From CAJQHT01 sp038123275 (lineage in GTDB: Bacteria > Pseudomonadota > Alphaproteobacteria > Rickettsiales > UBA1997): a stretch of DNA of 27,060 bases. This document shows positions 15,364 through 23,648 of the stretch, piece by piece. The stretch spans positions 1 to 27,060 of the forward strand of contig JAYORG010000017.1 of assembly GCA_038123275.1 (NCBI GenBank), given 5' to 3'. A program made the position numbers and the translations under genes. Within the stretch, counting starts at the first letter, position 1. Every line of letters begins with the position of its first letter. The notes beneath the pieces are model-generated. The model made no database searches, had not been told where the DNA came from, and was given only the letters and a program-made list of their open reading frames with translations.

Positions 15364-16158
15364 ATGGCAAAATTACCAATTTCTGTATTTATTATTACCA
15401 AAAACGAAGAAGATCGTATTGCTTTAGCAATTAATTCAGTCAAAAGTTTTGCTGATGAGATTTTAGTAATTGACTCAGGCAGTGAAGATAAAACTATTGA
15501 AATTGCCAGAGATTTAGGAGCTAGAATTATTTTTAAACAATGGCAAGGTTACGGGCCACAAAAGGTTTTTGGTCAGTCTCAATGTAAAAATAACTGGATT
15601 TTAAATATTGATGCCGATGAAAGGTTGTCAGAAGAATTAGTAGATGAGATTACAGATATTTTCCTAGATAATTTACAAAATGAACATTTGGGTTACAAAA
15701 TTAAAATTGTTAATCAATTTTTTAATGAAGATAAGCCAAAGAGATTTGCTTATTATTACAATCAATTCAGGCTTTATCATAGAGAATTTGCTGGTTTTAA
15801 TAGTAGTTCTATTCATGATTCAGTAGAGTTGATAGATAAGAGCAATAAAGATCAGGTGACACAGTTAAAAAATATCATCGCACATCAGTCCTTTAGATCT
15901 TACAGGCACTGGATTGAAAAAATTAACCATTATTCAGGTATGCAAGCTTTAGATGCTCTTGGCTCAGGAAAGAATGTATCAGTTTTAAAACTTTTATTAA
16001 CACCAATATTAGCTTTTTTAAAAGGTTATTTTATCCGTCGTTATTTTATCTACGGCTTTAACGGTATTATCTACAGCTATATTTTTGCCTTTGGCAGAAC
16101 TATTAAAATGGCCAAAATTAGAGAGATATTTAAAAAAGATCAAAAACCGTCACCATAA
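15364..16158 (+). CDS. Family 2 glycosyltransferase, WaaE/KdtX-like LPS core enzyme
   Basis: A 264-residue GT-A fold glycosyltransferase. The N-terminal strand PISVFIITKNEEDRI, the segment VIDSGSEDKT and the metal-binding NIDADERLS (Asp83-x-Asp85) are those of GT2 enzymes close to WaaE, the LPS inner-core beta-1,4-glucosyltransferase. A basic, hydrophobic C-terminal segment (LLTPILAFLKGYFIRRYF) probably binds the inner membrane. The length matches WaaE-like proteins (about 250-260). The donor and acceptor sugars cannot be read from sequence. Together with lptF and lptG in this window it points to a cell that makes and exports lipopolysaccharide or lipooligosaccharide. It is divergent from dsbA-mlaF. 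Confidence 0.85.
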   Translation: MAKLPISVFIITKNEEDRIALAINSVKSFADEILVIDSGSEDKTIEIARDLGARIIFKQWQGYGPQKVFGQSQCKNNWILNIDADERLSEELVDEITDIFLDNLQNEHLGYKIKIVNQFFNEDKPKRFAYYYNQFRLYHREFAGFNSSSIHDSVELIDKSNKDQVTQLKNIIAHQSFRSYRHWIEKINHYSGMQALDALGSGKNVSVLKLLLTPILAFLKGYFIRRYFIYGFNGIIYSYIFAFGRTIKMAKIREIFKKDQKPSP

Positions 16159-16166
16159 CATCTATC

Positions 16167-16340
16167 TGTCATCCTGAACTTAGAATAAGTTAGGGCTTCA
16201 TCCCTTACTTATTCTTATGTGAAGTATCTCACTCAACATAACGTTAGTTAGAATTAGTTCCTTCATACTGGATGTTAGATTCTTCATAAAATAATTCTAA
16301 GTTAGCAATTTGACTAAGAGTTATTACCCCTTAGGATAAC
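16167..16340 (+). repeat. Dispersed structured repeat, copy A
   Basis: This fills most of the gap between the glycosyltransferase and yajQ. It begins TGTCATCCTGAACTT. An almost perfect stem follows: AGAATAAGTTAGGG (16182-16195) against CCCTTACTTATTCT (16202-16215). Then comes GTGAAGTATCTCAC and a right end reading TTAGGATAAC. Copies at 20628-20729 and, inverted, at 23649-23806 share these blocks. It resembles the widespread bacterial repeats starting TCATCCTGA and containing GAAGGATCTC. No coding potential was seen. Confidence 0.75.
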
Positions 16341-16365
16341 AATTTCAATAACTTTAAAAAATAAC

Positions 16366-16394
16366 TTGTAACTAAAGCTAATTTATGGTAAAAT
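16366..16394 (+). promoter_or_regulatory. Promoter of yajQ
   Basis: TTGTAA at 16366-16371 and TAAAAT at 16389-16394 are separated by exactly 17 bases. The -35 box is identical to the one proposed for the radical SAM gene. The -10 box lies 34 bases before the yajQ ATG, giving a short leader. It begins just after the dispersed repeat ends. Confidence 0.5.
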
Positions 16395-16428
16395 GTGCCT
16401 TTGTTTTAATAATTTTTCTTAAAGAATA

Positions 16429-16917
16429 ATGCCTAGTTTTGATATAGTTTGCCAAGTAGATTTACAAGAAATTGATAATGCTGTTAATGGCGTTTTACGA
16501 GAACTAACAAATCGTTATGACTTTAAAGGAGCTAAATTTTCCTTAGATATTGATAAAAAAGACAATAAAATCAATATCAGTGCTGACGATGATTATAAAT
16601 TATCACAAATACAAGCTTCTTTAAAAGCTAATGTGGTTAAAAGAAAAATTGATGTTAAATCTTTAGAATTTAACAAAGAAGAGCCTGCTGCAAACAACTC
16701 CTTAAGACAAATAGTTAATATTAAACAGGGTATCGATCAAGAATCGGCAAAGAAAATTGTTAAAGATATCAAATCTAAAAAATACAAAGTTCAAGCTTCT
16801 ATTAGAGGAGAAGAAGTTAGAGTTGAGGGTAAAAAACGAGACGAATTACAAACTATAATGAGTGATGTTAAGTCAGAAAGTGACCTACCTTTGCAATTTA
16901 TTAATTTTAGGGATTAG
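16429..16917 (+). CDS. yajQ: YajQ-family nucleotide-binding protein (UPF0234)
   Basis: A 162-residue cytoplasmic protein matching YajQ in length and order. It opens MPSFDIVCQVDLQEIDNAV, followed by RYDFKGAKF, the segment VVKRKIDVKSLEF, IKQGIDQESAKKIVKDIK and the ending LPLQFINFRD. The family has two RNP-like ferredoxin folds. Some members bind cyclic di-GMP and act as transcription co-regulators, and others have been linked to RNA or tRNA binding; which applies here is unknown. It is the first gene of a pair: the next ATG lies 4 bases past its stop. Confidence 0.95.
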   Translation: MPSFDIVCQVDLQEIDNAVNGVLRELTNRYDFKGAKFSLDIDKKDNKINISADDDYKLSQIQASLKANVVKRKIDVKSLEFNKEEPAANNSLRQIVNIKQGIDQESAKKIVKDIKSKKYKVQASIRGEEVRVEGKKRDELQTIMSDVKSESDLPLQFINFRD

Positions 16918-16921
16918 AGAT

Positions 16922-17419
16922 ATGCCAAAGAAGTTAAATGATGATTTTAATTTAGAAGAATGCGCTTTAAAAAATGATTTTAAAGTTAGGGAATTTACCC
17001 CAGGAGATCAAGAATCTTTTGCAGCAACTTTTCTTAAATTTATGGGGCAAGTTGCATTAGCCCCCCTCAAAATGGCTGGGGTTGTTTATTCCATAGGAGC
17101 TGGTATTGGAACTATGGCTACACTTCATATTGCTAATGCTATATGTAAAGATATGATGGGGTTTTATGATGGAAAATCTCAAGCTAATAAATTTTTTAAC
17201 GATGCTATTAGCAGCACAGGAAGTTTCTTTTTTGGCTATGCTAAGGATGGTGCAAAAAGTATTTTTTTTGCCCCATTAATAGCTGCCAAACCTGCTTATA
17301 AAGAATATTTTAGAGAGCCTAGATCTATTCTATTAGAAAACCCATCTCCAAGCCCACAAAGTCCATTATTTTCTACAGCTTATGGCTCATCTCTTGAAGC
17401 GAAAACTCCTTCTATTTAG
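16922..17419 (+). CDS. Unrecognised 165-residue protein with amphipathic helices
   Basis: The frame is open from 16862, but the ATG at 16922 (MPKKLNDDFNLEECAL) is preferred because it lies just after the yajQ stop and avoids a 56-base overlap. The N-terminal 40 residues are charged. The middle is rich in Gly, Ala and Met and hydrophobic (FMGQVALAPLKMAGVV, then SIGAGIGTMATLHIANAI). A second hydrophobic Gly/Phe segment follows (STGSFFFGYAKDGAK). The last 35 residues are Pro/Ser-rich and probably disordered. No signal peptide is seen. I do not recognise the family. Membrane association or secretion as an effector are possible but unproven. Tight spacing implies co-expression with yajQ. Confidence 0.7.
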   Translation: MPKKLNDDFNLEECALKNDFKVREFTPGDQESFAATFLKFMGQVALAPLKMAGVVYSIGAGIGTMATLHIANAICKDMMGFYDGKSQANKFFNDAISSTGSFFFGYAKDGAKSIFFAPLIAAKPAYKEYFREPRSILLENPSPSPQSPLFSTAYGSSLEAKTPSI

Positions 17420-17427
17420 ACAACAAT

Positions 17428-17637
17428 TTAACCGCCACCAATAAAAGAAACTACTTCTATTTTATCATTTTCTTTTATTTTGGTTTTAGGAAAATCAGCC
17501 GTTAAGACAATTTCTAGATTTTGCTCAATAGCAATCTTGCTAACATCTAAATCTAACTCCGAAATTAAATCACTAATAGATCCATCTATTTTTGTTAGAT
17601 AATTTTCTCCATTTAAAGTAATTTTAATTTTTGACAT
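17428..17637 (-). CDS. thiS: Sulfur carrier protein ThiS
   Basis: A 69-residue ubiquitin-fold protein that ends FIGGG. The terminal Gly is adenylylated and converted to a thiocarboxylate that donates sulfur to the thiazole ring of thiamine. The start (MSKIKITLNGENYL) and the late segment IKENDKIEVVSF match ThiS. Length and C-terminus are intact. It stands alone on the minus strand between two plus-strand units. Its partners ThiF and ThiG are not in the window. ThiE lies about 16 kb away. MoaD-like proteins share the fold, but the short length and FIGGG ending favour ThiS. Confidence 0.88.
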   Translation of the reverse strand: MSKIKITLNGENYLTKIDGSISDLISELDLDVSKIAIEQNLEIVLTADFPKTKIKENDKIEVVSFIGGG

Positions 17638-17709
17638 AATAACTATTGGTACTTAGGATTAGTTAATAACATTATTTCCAATTTTAAATTTGTTGATAGT
17701 TAAGTCAAG

Positions 17710-18792
17710 ATGCTACTTTACAAACGTTATCTTCTAAATCGAGTTACTGGCTATTTCTTTGCGGTTTCTACTATTTTAATTTCTTTAATTTGGTTTACTA
17801 GAGCTATTTCTTTTATCAAATATATCACTGAAAAGGGTATTGGTATCTCTTCATTTTTGTACCTATTTATACTAATTCTACCTTGGCTAGCTCTGCTTAT
17901 TATCCCTATTTCTTTATTTATCGCCATTCTTACCAGCTATGGCAAAATGAGTGCCAGTAATGAGCTAACAATTTTAAAAAATTCTGGTCTAAATAGAGTC
18001 GATTTAGCAAGGCCAGCTATGTTAATTGCTGGGTCTTTATCTCTTTTTTGTTATATTATTTCGCTTTATCTAATGCCTTTAGCTAATAAAAATTTAAGAA
18101 TGGCACGTAAAAATTTCCAGCATAATTATGCCAATATTATGATTAGTCCAGGAATTTTTGAAAGTTTAAATAATTTAACAATCTATGTTAATGATCGTGA
18201 TGAGAATAATAAGTTATCTGGAATTTTGCTTTATGATAATTATAATAAAGATAGTTCAATAACCTTAACAGCTCAAGATGGAGATTTAATGCAAGAAGAT
18301 GGTTCAATTTTAATGCGCCTTAAGAATGGCACTTTGCAAAAGTACAATTTTGATGAGAGAAATTCCGAGATATTAAATTTTGATAGCTATGTGGTTAATT
18401 TAAGTCAAAATAAAGAAGATAATTACGGACATGTTTGGAAAGCTACTGAAAGATATATTCACGAATTATTGTATCCAGATAAGAGTAAAATTGTTCCTAA
18501 ACAAATTGATCGCTTCAGAGTTGAAATTCATCAAAGGTTTACCTATCCATTATTTTCAATAATACTTGGATTAATTGCTTGCTCTTACATTTTAAAGGGA
18601 GAGTTTAACAGAAGAGGAAATGCAGGAAATAATATTAGCGCAACCATTGCTGCTTGCATTTTTATTGGTGTAACCATGGTTAGTTATGATCTAATGGAAA
18701 AATCTAGATGGTATACCATTTTGCTTTATGGTAATATTATTTTCTTTGCCATATTCTCCATTTATCTTTTAAAAAGTAATTTTAGAAAATGA
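17710..18792 (+). CDS. lptF: LPS export permease LptF
   Basis: One of the two transmembrane subunits of the LptB2FG transporter, which extracts LPS from the inner membrane. The 360-residue protein has the YjgP/YjgQ layout: membrane helices near residues 12-35, 48-78 and 98-122, a periplasmic beta-jellyroll from about 130 to 265, then three more helices to the end. Landmarks are the opening LLYKRYLLNRVTGYFF and the coupling-region motif SYGKMSASNELTILKNSGL. Being first in the pair and having this opening, it is called LptF. Its TGA overlaps the next ATG by four bases (ATGA), indicating coupled synthesis with LptG. Confidence 0.93.
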   Translation: MLLYKRYLLNRVTGYFFAVSTILISLIWFTRAISFIKYITEKGIGISSFLYLFILILPWLALLIIPISLFIAILTSYGKMSASNELTILKNSGLNRVDLARPAMLIAGSLSLFCYIISLYLMPLANKNLRMARKNFQHNYANIMISPGIFESLNNLTIYVNDRDENNKLSGILLYDNYNKDSSITLTAQDGDLMQEDGSILMRLKNGTLQKYNFDERNSEILNFDSYVVNLSQNKEDNYGHVWKATERYIHELLYPDKSKIVPKQIDRFRVEIHQRFTYPLFSIILGLIACSYILKGEFNRRGNAGNNISATIAACIFIGVTMVSYDLMEKSRWYTILLYGNIIFFAIFSIYLLKSNFRK

Positions 18793-19910
18793 ACAAATTG
18801 CCTCTAATCATAAATTTTTATTTAATTAAAAGCTTTTTAAAGAAGTTTTTCTATGTGGTATTTTCAATTTCCATACTGATATTTGTCATTAACCTCTTTG
18901 ATGTTATTAATAAGGCTAAGGATGCAGAGATGATTACCACTTTTCAAATAATAACTATGGCCTTACTGCAAGTTCCAGCATTTTTATTTGATATTTCAAT
19001 ATTTTTAATTATGTTTTCAGCCATGATAACTTTATCATCTTTATCTGCTAAAAGTGAACTTACTGTTATGAGATCAGCAGGCTTATCTTTATGGAAAATT
19101 CTATCACCAATAATGATAACATCCTTTGTAATTGGCATATTAATGGTTTTAATCTTTTTGCCTCTAACAATTATGGCTAATAAGCAATACACCTCCATGA
19201 GTCAAGAATTTATCAAGAAAGATAAAAAAGATAGCTTTGCTCCTAAAAATGGCATTTGGTTAAAGCAAGAAAACATGAATAATCTACAAGAAGAAATTAA
19301 AATTAGAGCTCGTAAAATTTACAAAAATAATCTAGAACTTAGAGAGGTCGCAGTTTGGTTTTTTAATAAAGATAATGTTTTTTACAAAAGAATTGATGCC
19401 AAAAAAATGTTATTAATTAATGATAAATGGCACCTAGAATCAGTTATTATTAATGATAAAGATAACATCAATAAAGAGGTGGAAACTTTAGAGATTGCCA
19501 CTAATTTAGAACCACAATTTATTATTCAGAAAATTATTAATAATTTTGAAAATGTGAAATTATTTTCTCTTTTATCATTACCCAAGCTAATCAACAATCT
19601 TGAATCTTCCGGTTTTTCTTCACGTAAATTTAAGGTTTATTTTCACAGCCTTTTAAATCAACCAATATTATTTGTATGTATGGTTTTAATTGGCGCTTAT
19701 TTTTCAATTAATCACATCAGAAATAGAAATAATATGATTTACACTATCTTTGGAATAATGTTTGGCCTAATTGCTTACATTGGCCTTAATATTATTAATG
19801 CTTTAGGGTCTTCGGGAATAATACCATCTTTTATGGCCACCTGGCTAGTAACATTCTTATTCTTAGCCATGTCCACTTTATTAATATTTAATAAGGAATC
19901 TATTGATTAA
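18789..19910 (+). CDS. lptG: LPS export permease LptG
   Basis: The second transmembrane subunit of LptB2FG, 373 residues, with the same six-helix and jellyroll plan as LptF. The coupling segment reads SSLSAKSELTVMRSAGLS. The C-terminal helices include LNQPILFVCMVLIGAYFS and end near residue 370. It starts inside the lptF stop (ATGA overlap). Its own stop overlaps the convergent grxB stop by three bases, so no terminator fits between them and antisense read-through is likely. LptB, LptA and LptC genes are not in the window. Confidence 0.93.
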   Translation: MNKLPLIINFYLIKSFLKKFFYVVFSISILIFVINLFDVINKAKDAEMITTFQIITMALLQVPAFLFDISIFLIMFSAMITLSSLSAKSELTVMRSAGLSLWKILSPIMITSFVIGILMVLIFLPLTIMANKQYTSMSQEFIKKDKKDSFAPKNGIWLKQENMNNLQEEIKIRARKIYKNNLELREVAVWFFNKDNVFYKRIDAKKMLLINDKWHLESVIINDKDNINKEVETLEIATNLEPQFIIQKIINNFENVKLFSLLSLPKLINNLESSGFSSRKFKVYFHSLLNQPILFVCMVLIGAYFSINHIRNRNNMIYTIFGIMFGLIAYIGLNIINALGSSGIIPSFMATWLVTFLFLAMSTLLIFNKESID

Positions 19911-20563
19911 ATTGATAGATTATCATGTAAAGGAATTTTAGAAATTTTAGCTAATTTTTGGCGATATTTTTCAACATTTTTTGGGTATTTTAAACCTTTC
20001 ACAATGGATAGACATCTAAGATTAGTAAATAAATTAATGTAATCTAAAGCTATTTTATCTCCAGCATTAATTTCATTAGAATTTGCTAAAATGCTATCAA
20101 GATCTTCCAAATGTTTATTTGCAGTAGAGATTAATTTATCAGAATTTTCCATGTTATCCAAAAATGATCCAATAAATGATTCCTTCTTTTTAGTAAAATA
20201 GTTAATGGCACTATCAGTTTGGAACTCTTCTAAATTAGCTTTTGCCCATCTTGGCATGCATAATTCATAGAGGTAGTCATGGCAATTAAAATTCCAATTA
20301 CTAATTTCTTCATTTGGCTTTACATGAACTAATCTTTCATTTCCATAATTAGAGTCTATATAATCAATAATATCTAGGCTTTCTGGCATAAAGCCACCAT
20401 CCTCCTTTTCCAATATGGGTACCATCTTTTGGTTAATCATGGAAATAGGAGTTTCCTCATCATCATTGGCTAATATCACCAATTCAAAATCAACATTTTT
20501 CAAGCCAAATATCATTCTAGCCTTAATGCAATAAGGACAATGATCATAAACGAATAATTTCAT
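19907..20563 (-). CDS. grxB: Glutaredoxin 2 (GrxB)
   Basis: A 218-residue protein matching the unusual glutaredoxin 2 class in length (215 in E. coli): an N-terminal glutaredoxin fold with active site C9-PY-C12 and a C-terminal helical GST-like domain. MVPILEKEDG contains the cis-Pro loop, and PESLDIIDYID is the glutathione-binding segment. It reduces disulfides or glutathionylated proteins in the cytoplasm using glutathione. This matters because the window also encodes a secreted phytochelatin-synthase-like protein that would act on glutathione. It is monocistronic on the minus strand, convergent with lptG. Confidence 0.92.
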   Translation of the reverse strand: MKLFVYDHCPYCIKARMIFGLKNVDFELVILANDDEETPISMINQKMVPILEKEDGGFMPESLDIIDYIDSNYGNERLVHVKPNEEISNWNFNCHDYLYELCMPRWAKANLEEFQTDSAINYFTKKKESFIGSFLDNMENSDKLISTANKHLEDLDSILANSNEINAGDKIALDYINLFTNLRCLSIVKGLKYPKNVEKYRQKLAKISKIPLHDNLSI

Positions 20564-20627
20564 TTTATCATTTATTAAAGTTTAAATTTACTTGTCATAA
20601 GGTTAATATGATGTTGCATTGTAGTGC

Positions 20628-20729
20628 TACTTATTATTATGTGAAGTACCTCACCCAACATAACATTAGCCAATATTAACCCCTCCACTCGTTACATGAG
20701 TTATTACCTTTCAGGATAATAGTAACTTT
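20628..20729 (+). repeat. Dispersed structured repeat, copy B (degenerate)
   Basis: It sits in the 170-base gap before lolC/E. Bases 20628-20669 match copy A (16206-16247) with about four differences, including ATGTGAAGTA, CTCAC and CAACATAAC. The block at 20698-20729 (GAGTTATTACC to GTAACTTT) matches the right end of copy A. The 28 bases between the blocks replace 70 bases in copy A, so one copy carries an indel. The left half of the stem is not recognisable, so this looks like an older remnant. Confidence 0.65.
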
Positions 20730-20733
20730 AATA

Positions 20734-21987
20734 TTAATACCTCAATATCTCAGCAGGATTAGCCTTGCTAGCCTTAAGAGCTGGATAAATTGTAGCCAAA
20801 AATGATAAAATCAAAGACATTACTGTAATTATCACTACATCCGAAACAAAGATTTTTGATGGCAATCTAGATAAGAAGTAAATTGTTGGATTAAACAAGG
20901 TGGTGCCAGAAATATTTTCAAGCCATAACTTAATGTTGTCAATATTAGCAGAAAATACAACACCAATTACTAGTCCAAATAAAGTTCCAAGAAAGCCAAT
21001 AGTTGACCCACAAATTAGAAATATCTTCAAAATATTACTTTTATACATGCCCATAGTTCTTAAGCAGGCAACATTTCTCTTTTTGTCATTTACCAGCATA
21101 ATAAGGCTAGAAATTATGTTAAAAGCAGCAACTAAAATAATTAAAGTTAAAATTAAAAACATTACTGTTCTTTCAACTTTTAAAGCATCAATAAATGAAG
21201 AGTTTGACTGCTGCCAGTCAACTAAATAGCTGTAAGGATATTGATCAATTAAAACATTATTAAGATCTCTTTTTAGGCTTACCATATTATTGGCATCATA
21301 TGAAAATATTTCAATACCAGTAGCTTCTCCCTTGAATCTAAAGTGAATTTGAGCTGCTTTTAAAGGCATAAATATTGTTGTAGCGTCATACTCATACATA
21401 CCGCTCTCAAAAATACCAGCAATATTGTATGTTTTAACTCTTGGAATAGCACCAATAATAGTGTTATTTGACTCTGGTGAAACCAATTTAACATTGTCTC
21501 CAACCATTATATTTAAATTAGAAGCCAATGTTGCACCAATTAAAATAGCATTTTTATCATTAAAGTTATTAATATTTCCATAAGTAATATTCTTGGCAAT
21601 TAACTTTTTATTTTTTAAATCTTCTAAATTTATTCCTTTCACTAACCCACCATTAGCTTTATTATTTGCCGATACCATCACCTGGCTTTCAACCAATGGA
21701 TTAATATGCTTAATTTGAGGATTATCTTTAAGGTTAGATATTATTTCTTCATAATTTTTGATAGAAGCATCACGAGAATAAATAGTAAGATGCGAGTTAA
21801 TTCCAAGAATTCTATTAACCAGCTCATAACGAAAGCCATTCATCACCGACATCACAATAATTAAAGTAGCAACTCCAATCATAATGCCCACAAAAGAGAA
21901 TACGGCAATCACTGAAATAAAGCCTTCTTGTCTTTTAGATTTTAAGTAACGCATGGCAATTAAAAACTCTAATTTACTAAATATCAC
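20734..21987 (-). CDS. Lipoprotein-releasing ABC permease LolC/LolE
   Basis: A 417-residue inner-membrane permease of the LolCDE transporter, which hands outer-membrane lipoproteins to LolA. The N-terminus (LEFLIAMRYLKSKRQEGF, then ISVIAVFSFVGIMIGVATL) is the LolC/E signature. One helix at about 24-50 is followed by a periplasmic domain (about 55-260) and an FtsX-type block of three helices ending KANPAEILRY. Only one permease gene is seen, and LolC and LolE cannot be told apart from this alone. The start codon is GTG at 21987-21985, sharing its G with the upstream TAG, so translation is coupled to the reductase gene. LolD is not adjacent. LolA is encoded 11 kb away on the other strand. Confidence 0.92.
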   Translation of the reverse strand: MIFSKLEFLIAMRYLKSKRQEGFISVIAVFSFVGIMIGVATLIIVMSVMNGFRYELVNRILGINSHLTIYSRDASIKNYEEIISNLKDNPQIKHINPLVESQVMVSANNKANGGLVKGINLEDLKNKKLIAKNITYGNINNFNDKNAILIGATLASNLNIMVGDNVKLVSPESNNTIIGAIPRVKTYNIAGIFESGMYEYDATTIFMPLKAAQIHFRFKGEATGIEIFSYDANNMVSLKRDLNNVLIDQYPYSYLVDWQQSNSSFIDALKVERTVMFLILTLIILVAAFNIISSLIMLVNDKKRNVACLRTMGMYKSNILKIFLICGSTIGFLGTLFGLVIGVVFSANIDNIKLWLENISGTTLFNPTIYFLSRLPSKIFVSDVVIITVMSLILSFLATIYPALKASKANPAEILRY

Positions 21988-23000
21988 TAGCTAACTCCTT
22001 TAGAGGTTGAATATTCAAAATGGAAAACTTCATCTGGATGAACAATAGGGCGAATGGCATAACAAGCAGTAGAGGCTTCACCAAAACCATTTAAAATTAG
22101 TTTTAATTTATTTTTGTAGGTTGCAATGTCTCCAATAGCAAAAATGCCTGGAGTTGAAGTTTGCATGGTAGACACGTCAACATTAATATGATGTTTTTCT
22201 AAATCCAAACCCCAATTAGAAATTGGTCCAAGCTCCATAGACAAACCATAGAATGGCAATAGTACGTCAGCTTTAATTTCTTTAATATTATTATCAAAAT
22301 CTTTAATAACAACTTGCTCTAAATTACCATTTTGTCCTTTTAAATCTTCCAGCTGATAAGGAATAGCTAATTCAATTTTACCGGCATCTGCTAATTTTTT
22401 TAATTTATCTGCACTATCCGGAGCACATCTAAATTTTGGCCTTCTGTGAATAACGGTTACTTTTTTAGCAACTTCTTGTAAAGAAATAGCCCAATCAACA
22501 GCACTATCTCCGCCTCCGGCAATAACAACATTTTTATTGGCAAAATCTTTTATTGATTTCACTAAATAAAATACTGACTTGCCTTCAAATTCTTCAATAT
22601 TGGCAATTGGTGGTCTATTAGGGCCAAAAGCACCGCATCCAGCAGCAATAATAATAGCTTTAGCCTGAATTTTAGTGTTTTTAGAGGTGATAATTTCAAA
22701 AGACTTATCATCTAATTGCTTCAATTGATCAACTCGTTGATTTAAGTGATAAGTTGGGTTAAAAGGCTTGGCTTGTGCTTCTAAATTTTTAATTAAATCT
22801 TCAGCTAAAATATGAGGATGTGCTGGAATATCATAAATTGGTTTTTCTGGATAAAGAGCACGACATTGTCCGCCAGCAAAATCTAAAGCGTCAACAACAT
22901 GACAATTCATTTTAAGCATGCCAGCTTCAAAAATAGCAAATAATCCAATTGGACCAGCTCCAATTATTATTACATCAGTTTTGTGAGTTTGACCGGTCAT
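21987..23000 (-). CDS. TrxR-like ferredoxin/flavodoxin-NADP+ reductase
   Basis: A 337-residue flavoprotein with the thioredoxin-reductase fold but without the redox-active CxxC, which identifies the ferredoxin-NADP reductase branch (YumC type). FAD-binding GAGPIG is at 14-19, GGQCRALYPEKPIYDIP at 43-59, the NADPH motif GGGDSA at 162-167 and the second FAD motif TPGIFAIGDIA near the C-terminus. It passes electrons between NADPH and ferredoxin or flavodoxin in the cytoplasm, feeding Fe-S assembly or radical SAM enzymes. It begins inside the ccmA 3' end (26-base overlap) and its TAG overlaps the GTG of lolC/E, so all three minus-strand genes form one tightly packed operon. Confidence 0.93.
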   Translation of the reverse strand: MTGQTHKTDVIIIGAGPIGLFAIFEAGMLKMNCHVVDALDFAGGQCRALYPEKPIYDIPAHPHILAEDLIKNLEAQAKPFNPTYHLNQRVDQLKQLDDKSFEIITSKNTKIQAKAIIIAAGCGAFGPNRPPIANIEEFEGKSVFYLVKSIKDFANKNVVIAGGGDSAVDWAISLQEVAKKVTVIHRRPKFRCAPDSADKLKKLADAGKIELAIPYQLEDLKGQNGNLEQVVIKDFDNNIKEIKADVLLPFYGLSMELGPISNWGLDLEKHHINVDVSTMQTSTPGIFAIGDIATYKNKLKLILNGFGEASTACYAIRPIVHPDEVFHFEYSTSKGVS

Positions 23001-23622
23001 TATCTTTAAAATCTTCTAAATTAATATTGGCGCAAATGGGTGCAAATAAGTCATCATGGGTGGCAATTAGTACAATGCCTTCCTCCTTTATTCTGGTGCT
23101 AACTAAATTAAAAAGCAATTCTTTTCCATCCTTATCCAGATTTATTGTTGGCTCGTCTAAAAGCCAAATTGTTGTGGGGCAGCATAGTAATTTAGCCAAC
23201 ATTACTCTTTTTTGCCAGCCAGCGGATAGTTTTTTAAGTTTTGTATGAACAAGGTCATCTAATTTAAAATATCTAATTGCTGAAGGTACAAGCATTTCGC
23301 TATTAGATAATTTAGCATAAAATAATAAATTATCTAAAATACTTAGATTTTTTTTTAGAAAATTACTATGCCCCAAATAAGAAACATCCGCATAAAAATC
23401 ATCTCTAATATTATTAATATCTTCATTATTCCATAATATCTCACCAGTATTTTGCTTATTATCCAACTCTAATAATCCGGCAATAATTTTTAATAACGTG
23501 GTTTTACCTGAGCCATTTTTACCTTTAATTGTAATACAAGAATTTAACCCAGCACTAAATCCTAGATTGGAAATAATTTTTTGCTGATTTTTACTGTAAT
23601 TAATTTTGTTAAGTGTTAGCAT
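22975..23622 (-). CDS. ccmA: Heme exporter ATPase CcmA
   Basis: The ATPase of the CcmABCD system, which supports heme delivery to CcmE for cytochrome c maturation. From the ATG at 23622 (MLTLNKINYSKNQQ) the protein has 215 residues, near the usual 205-210. The frame is open further, to an ATG at 23700, but those 26 codons fall largely in a dispersed repeat and do not look like an ABC N-terminus, so the shorter start is chosen. Walker A is GKNGSGKT (34-41). YLGHSNFLKKNLSILDNL (18 residues) is the CcmA-specific Q-loop stretch, LSAGWQKRV the signature and LLDEPTINLD the Walker B. CcmB is not adjacent; the next genes encode a reductase and a lipoprotein permease. Confidence 0.9.
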   Translation of the reverse strand: MLTLNKINYSKNQQKIISNLGFSAGLNSCITIKGKNGSGKTTLLKIIAGLLELDNKQNTGEILWNNEDINNIRDDFYADVSYLGHSNFLKKNLSILDNLLFYAKLSNSEMLVPSAIRYFKLDDLVHTKLKKLSAGWQKRVMLAKLLCCPTTIWLLDEPTINLDKDGKELLFNLVSTRIKEEGIVLIATHDDLFAPICANINLEDFKDNDRSNSQN

Positions 23623-23648
23623 TGTGTTATCTAAGTGTATTGTAAGTA

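Noticed and set aside
16862..16921. Earlier start for the gene after yajQ
   Set aside because: It would overlap yajQ by 56 bases; the ATG at 16922 sits just after the yajQ stop, the usual operon spacing.
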